DNA from: Emydura subglobosa
Taxonomy: Eukaryota > Chordata > Testudines > Chelidae
Assembly: GCA_007922225.1 (NCBI GenBank)
Contig: ML679960.1
Location: 2,308,032 to 2,372,031, forward strand
Direction: 5' to 3'
Length of the DNA: 64,000 bases
The notes beneath the pieces were generated by a model. The model did no database searches. It had not been told where the DNA came from and worked only from the letters and a program-made list of their open reading frames with translations. Made by a program: the position numbers and the translations under genes. The number at the start of each line of letters is the position of its first letter. Positions within the stretch are counted from its first letter, which is position 1. Shown here one piece after another: positions 58,986-64,000 of this stretch.

Positions 58986-59268
58986 GGCCTGGTTTGCACT
59001 AAAAAGTTAAGTTGACCCAGCTACATCACTAGGGTGCAAAAAAACCTACGTGACTCAGAGATGTGGATTAAGCCGACCTAACTCCTGGTGAAGGCAGCGC
59101 TACTAGGATGTTGGAAGAATTCTTTTGTTGACCTAGCTACCACCTCTCAGGGAGGGGGATTACCTACACTGACAGAAGAATCCCTCCCATCGGCATAGGT
59201 AGTGTCTACATAGAAGCACTGTAGCAGCGCAGCTGTGCCTCTGTAGTGTTTCAAGTGCAGATAAGCCC
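58986..59268. mobile_element. MITE, TCTACACT-end family (copy 1)
   Basis: GGCCTGGTTTGCACTAAAAA at the left and AAGTGCAGATAAGCCC at the right are inverted ends. The interior holds AGTTGACCCAGCTAC and ATCGGCATAGGTAGTG. The flanks ATA and TTA are compatible with a 3-bp Harbinger-type target, but not proof. Confidence 0.65.
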
Positions 59269-61242
59269 TTAGTCACTTTTCAAAGTAGAATAGCAGTTCA
59301 AAGTTAACCTGCAAAATGAAAAAGTTCTCTTCTTGGTTTATGATACGTAAATAAGATCTGACCCAAATTATAATCCCTCCCTCTTCCCAAAAAGGGTAAT
59401 TTTTTTGCGGGGAGTGACTTATTTGGAGATATGGATAAGTAGAACTGGAGTAGGGGATTTCTCAGTCAGTTTGACAGGTAATCTTCTGAAGGGCAGGTCT
59501 CTCACCTTGTGGAGAGTAACAGTGACTGTCAGTTTTTTTAAACTCAGTTTCAAATAGCCTAGATAAAAATTCCTTCCTTTTTCGGTTGCTCTTGTTTCAC
59601 TGTCCTTATCATGTCACTCACTAGTGGTGTTTGGTGTTTTGTTTTATTTGTTTTTCCCTCCCCAGTCCTCCAAGGAGTACTTCAGCAAAAACAGTGAAGT
59701 CAAGACATATGTTTGCAAATATCAAAGGCATTAGGTCATCTTCATGCAAAATTTCTCTTTCTCTGGAGGTGACCTTAAATTATTTTTATCTGTATTACAC
59801 TGTCTCCTAGGAGCCCTATCTGTGCTAAGCACTGAGAGTATTAAAGGCATTCACTTTTACTCTTCGGCTGTGTTCATTGTATAGTTTCTAACTTCCTATT
59901 TTGATAGTGTATTTTTAGAACTTCACTGTTACTGTGAGTCTGTTAAGGAAAAAAAGCTCTCTGAACCCACCTTCCATATATAATAGATACAATGAAACTA
60001 ATAAAACAGAGCAGGGACCCAGGAAAACCCAATGTTGATCCTCTTTCCCATGTAGTCTTGAATAACAGGTGGGGTCATTTTCACTCAGCTCCCTGAATAC
60101 TCTGCTTATTCAGAGGTATAAATCAACTTGAAAGTTTGGTGGCTGCTCACATGTGCAAATTATTAAAAATTAAATTCCCAAATGCCTTGCAAGTCTTGGT
60201 ATAAAGCTGTGCTTCCTGCAGTGCTGTGTCTGCATGGATCCAGTGTGCACAAAACAAAAGGATTTTCCTCTGGTGTTTTTCTTCCTGAGAACAGAATGCT
60301 TCTAAACTTAGTACTGGGGGAGGTGTTTGTTGCCAAGGCCAATTGTTTTTAGTGGACATATTTTCACAGACTTGAAGCAAAAGCTAGCTGGGTTGTTCTG
60401 AGGAGTAACGAAAGCTCATGTTTGAATTGGGGTTTGTTATGCTGCTTGTGTTCTTCATTTTCTTCTTAAAAACCATCCCTTCAACAAAAGTTACAATTAA
60501 AAGCTATTAATATAAGAACAGATTGTCTCCCTAAATTTTAGAAAACCTGGAAACCTAAAACTCTATTCAAAATAAGTAAATGTGAAAAACAGAGTTAATA
60601 AATGAATTGTATTGCTGCCCTGAGAACCATCAAATTTAGAGATGAAGTTTCTTTGGAGGTTGCTGAACTCCAAAATCGCCACCTCTTCCTAAGTATATAA
60701 TTCTTAATTTTATAAGATCCTGTCCTGTAATCTGCTCAAGTGGGTGAATCCCCCTTGCGCCACAGAACCCCATTGCCTTTGGGATAGGGGCCAGAAATAT
60801 TACATTTTCATTTAACTGATAGTATGCATCTCCTAATTATATGACTAAAGCACTTGATTTCTGCCATTTCTACAGCCATACAGAATCCATAGATTTATTT
60901 GCCACTCCCTAAATTAAAACAGCGTAGTGGGGGCCTCTGTCCTTCCTCCTCATCCCCAGTTCCTGAATGTACATGTGCTGCCAAGTACACATGTTGGTAG
61001 ACACATAGCTAGTGTATCTAAACATAAGTTACAAAATTTGGCATAAATATAAGAGCAAATGATTGTGTGTGTGTGTGGCAAAGATCAGACTTGCTGCTAT
61101 TGGAGGTATGTAACTATGGACTACAGAGCACTGGTTTTATGTATTTGCTAGTTCAAACTCATGCATCCATTGCCTTGGACTGTCACAGTTGTCAGGCACT
61201 CAGATTGCTCTTTTCCTAGCCCACTTATATATTTTCACATTA

Positions 61243-61616
61243 CAGTGGAACCTCAGAGTTACAAACTGACCTGTCAACCGCACACCTCATTTGGAACTGA
61301 AAGCATGGAATCTGGCAGCAGTAGAGAGACATGCGCGCACACACAAAATCAAATACAATACAGTACTGTATTAAATGTAAAATACTAAAAATATAAGGGA
61401 AAGTTCTTAAAAAAAAAAAAAAAGATTTGACAAAGTCAGGAAACTGTTTCTGTGCTTGTTTTATTTAAATTAAGATAGTTTACTATGCAAAAATGCTGCT
61501 TTTAAGTTTCAAAGCTATATTAAGTCAATGTTCGGTTGTAAATTTTTGAAAGAACAGCCTAATGTTTTGTTCAGAGTTATGAACAACCTTCATGCCTTTA
61601 ACACTGAGGTTCTCTG
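61243..61616. mobile_element. Tigger-like non-autonomous DNA element
   Basis: CAGTGGAACCTCAGAGTTAC and CTGAGGTTCTCTG are inverted ends, and TA lies on both sides (61241-61242, 61617-61618). The interior contains an A-run (61410-61424) and CAGTACTGTA. It is the same family as 23505-24427. Confidence 0.8.
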
Positions 61617-61899
61617 TATGTGTGGAGGGTGAATACATACTAACACCCCAGTGTCATAAATGTGTGCACTTATACAGTAGTATTTGCACAGGTATGCCTG
61701 TTTCAAACCATGCATATTCAGTGTCATAGCTTACATCAGGTTTATGTATTTTGCTTTGTGACTCACTCTGTGGATTTATTTAGAAAAAAAACAGTCTTCA
61801 AATTTGGGGAGGTATGCAAGAGTGAGGTCTTATTTTATTTGTTTCATCTGACTAGCAAGACTTAAACATACAGATGATGGTGTTGTATTTTAGGAACCA

Positions 61900-62320
61900 T
61901 CCCATTAATTGTGTTCACCTTGCAATGAGTTTTAAGGAGCTCAGCCTATTTATCTTGCTGAAGAGAGGTTTCATATAAGAAGCAACTTAATTGTGGTGTA
62001 GGAGTACCTACAAGAAGAGAACATACCAGAAATTTAGAGGGCTTTTTAATCCAGAGGACATAAGTATAACAAGATCAAATGGCTCAAAATCAAAATTGGA
62101 AACAAGAAGGTAATAAACTATTGGAACGGATTACCAAGGGATGTTGTTAAGTCTCTCTTGGAGACTTTAAATCAAGGTTGGACATCTTTCTAAAAGAGAC
62201 AGTCTGGTTCAGCTGCAAATTATTGGGCTCAGTGCTGGACTTACTGAGTGAAATTCTATGGCTTGTGTTGTGCAGGAGGTCAGAGTAGAAGATCATAATG
62301 GCTTTTGTTTGGGTTTAAGA
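61900..62320 (+). mobile_element. CR1-like LINE 3' end, plus strand
   Basis: Degenerate readings WNGLPRDVVKSLLE and TLNQGWTSF near 62120-62190 match the C-terminus of CR1 ORF2. They are followed by the 3' tail with GTGCAGGAGGTCAGA and GATCATAATGGC. The copy is short and 5'-truncated. Confidence 0.7.
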
Positions 62321-62911
62321 CAGAACTTATTCATTGATTTTTATTGGTGAGCAGGCTTTTGGCAGTGGTAACTTCTGAGGAATGCCTGTAGCTATAACAA
62401 ACTGCCTCTTCTAGAAGCAGGTTATGCATAAACTGGATGCTTAAAACTTCTGCAGATGTGACTTCATTATACATAATAGTAATTCTTGTTTTGTATTCTT
62501 TGATATCTAATCCCTTGCAGCTTCTTTCCTTTCAGTACATAAATGCCAAATACTTTGATAATTATTAAATCTGTAGTTCACAATTTAAATAAATGCATCT
62601 TGTTAAATTTCCATCTGAATTGTAAGTAAATTTCCTGTGCCTGAACTTGCATCAAAATTTGAGCTGAATGGAAAGGCATTCTTTCTCTTGAGTTGCTGTT
62701 TTGATCAGAAGATGATACACTTTGCCTTGCCAGGGGTTGCTCACTGTATTGATCTTCCTGCTCTGAACTGGGGTAGGAGGGTAAGTTTACTTACTTTTAA
62801 AACTGGGTAGGGAGGTAAAGGGGAGATGAGGTGGTGGTTGTCAACATACCAGAGACTTCATGGCTACCTAGTGATGCTGCAGCAGCAAAGTGAGGGTCTG
62901 GAATTTATTTA

Positions 62912-63143
62912 GGCCTTATCTACACTTAAGCTGCTTCAGTGTAGACACTGCCTACTCTGATGGGAGAAGTTCTTCTGTTGGCATAGGTAATGCACCTCCC
63001 TGCAAGTGATAAATAGGTCAACGGAAGAATTCTGTTGTCGAACTTGCGCTCTAAACACAGGACTTAAATTGGCTTAACTGTGCCGCTCAGGGTGTGGATG
63101 TGATGTGGTTATGACGATCTAATTTTCTAGCATAGACCAAGCC
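62912..63143. mobile_element. MITE, TCTACACT-end family (copy 2, inverted)
   Basis: GGCCTTATCTACACTTAAG at the left and TAGCATAGACCAAGCC at the right bound the element. Interior text (GTTGGCATAGGTAATG, GAAGAATTCTGTTGTCG) matches copy 1 in reverse order. Confidence 0.65.
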
Positions 63144-64000
63144 TTTGTGGGTTCCCTCTAATCTGCTGGCCTGGAAAGTGCTGTGTGCACAGTTAAACGA
63201 ACTAGGCTCCCATTAGTTTCATTCTCATGCTCCTATAGTACTCTTATGATCTTGTAGGGGAAAGCAAGAAGAAGGAAAGGAAGTGGGAGGGAAAAGATAA
63301 CTGGGGAGGAAGTATTGGGGGTGGATGTGTGGGGGATGGAATGGACAACAGGAGACACGGCACTGAGAGCAATGTCTAAACTAAAGAATGCTGAACCAGT
63401 TTTCTCACCAGGGAGTGGCTGTACCAGTACCAGGACAGGAGCAGGGTGTTCAACACTGAGTCATGAAAACCCTCTTTGGTACTATAAACAGCTGAGTCTT
63501 GTCTGTGCTCTTGCTTGCATCAATGCTGTTGCTGTTTTTCTGCTGGATAGGAAGCATAAAGATTGCTAGTGGATATGGAGCCAAGGAGAGGGTCTAAAAC
63601 ATCCTAGAAAATGTGCAGCATGAACAAAGGCAAAAAGAGTGGTTGTGTTTTTGGGGAGGTTGAGGGTAGAGATTGCATTTGACTGTTTCAGCTATCATTC
63701 TCATGGGACTAGTTAATTGAGTTGATTTGCCAATCAAGTTTGCAAATAAAATTTCTCCAGTAAAATGTTTGAATTTATATCACTGCTTAACAATATATAT
63801 ATATTATGGAGCTTTGGAAGCATAGCCCACTTACACTTGTGCATGTGCGAACACTACACAGAAGTAAAATCAAAGCAGCACTTAGTAACCATGTCAGCAC
63901 CCAAATTCTTCAGTGGTTTTCAGTAGAACTTGTGTTTTCTTAATTCTCATTAAGCATAAATTGCAACCTGGGGAGTTTAAAGCTGAGAAGTAGAAGATAA

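Larger units (their letters stand above)
38914..64000 (+). other. SMS: SMS intron 1 (partial; no exon 2 found)
   Basis: Starts at the GTGAGC donor. I searched by reading for the expected second exon (ADGETILKGLQ-type and HTWQDHG-type codons) and found none. Stretches 41020-42515, 43290-44580, 44885-45740, 46145-47870, 50480-51755, 53640-54815, 55085-55675, 58150-58980, 59275-61240 and 63150-64000 hold no gene or element that I can support. The plus-strand frame at 63315-63569 has no family match or splice context. Confidence 0.7.

Noticed and set aside
63315..63569. 84-codon frame near the window end
   Set aside because: No homology, no splice context and no codon signature. It is probably a chance frame.

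Overview
The window looks like vertebrate nuclear DNA, most likely from a turtle. The coding signal is one short exon. The rest is AT-rich intergenic or intronic sequence dense in degraded transposable elements: CR1-type LINEs, RTE/Jockey-like and Tx1-like LINE tails, hAT, PIF/Harbinger and Tigger-like DNA transposons, a DIRS-like element, retrovirus-like elements and palindromic MITEs. The turtle assignment rests on recalled repeat families and is inference.

The one host gene I can support is the first coding exon of spermine synthase (SMS), 38865-38913 on the + strand. It sits in a CpG island (about 38455-39620) with a canonical donor (GTGAGC) at 38914. The exon is 49 nt, giving a phase-1 intron as recalled for human SMS. 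No second exon was found in the remaining 25 kb, so 38914-64000 is best read as part of intron 1. A 504-bp solo LTR with a perfect 6-bp target duplication (37763-38266) lies about 600 bp upstream of the SMS start codon in the same orientation.

Layout. 1-5450: mostly unassigned, with two possible LTR-like repeats. 5456-9900: a hAT element with near-perfect 8-bp target duplications, followed at once by a decayed PIF/Harbinger transposase that was itself invaded. 9900-14560: unassigned, an old LINE-like stretch and palindromic MITEs. 14797-17710: minus-strand Tx1-like LINE tail, an LTR-like block and a minus-strand CR1 3' end. 17720-19950: MIR-like SINE, an 80-bp tandem duplication and a LINE tail. 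19950-21762: minus-strand CR1 ORF2. 21763-36530: one near full-length plus-strand CR1 split by a Tigger-like element, a hAT scrap and a 9.4-kb retrovirus-like element that carries further insertions. 36531-38400: CR1 scraps and the solo LTR. 38455-39620: SMS promoter and exon 1. 39620-64000: intron 1 with MITEs, LINE scraps, a second hAT copy, a DIRS-like gag region joined to a deleted copy of the same retrovirus-like family, and a CR1 3' end.

No CRISPR array, rRNA gene or confident tRNA gene was seen. I found no new multi-gene system. The most interesting material is the transposon-nesting history and the architecture of the SMS 5' end. All retroelement coding remnants are broken by stops, frameshifts, deletions or insertions.
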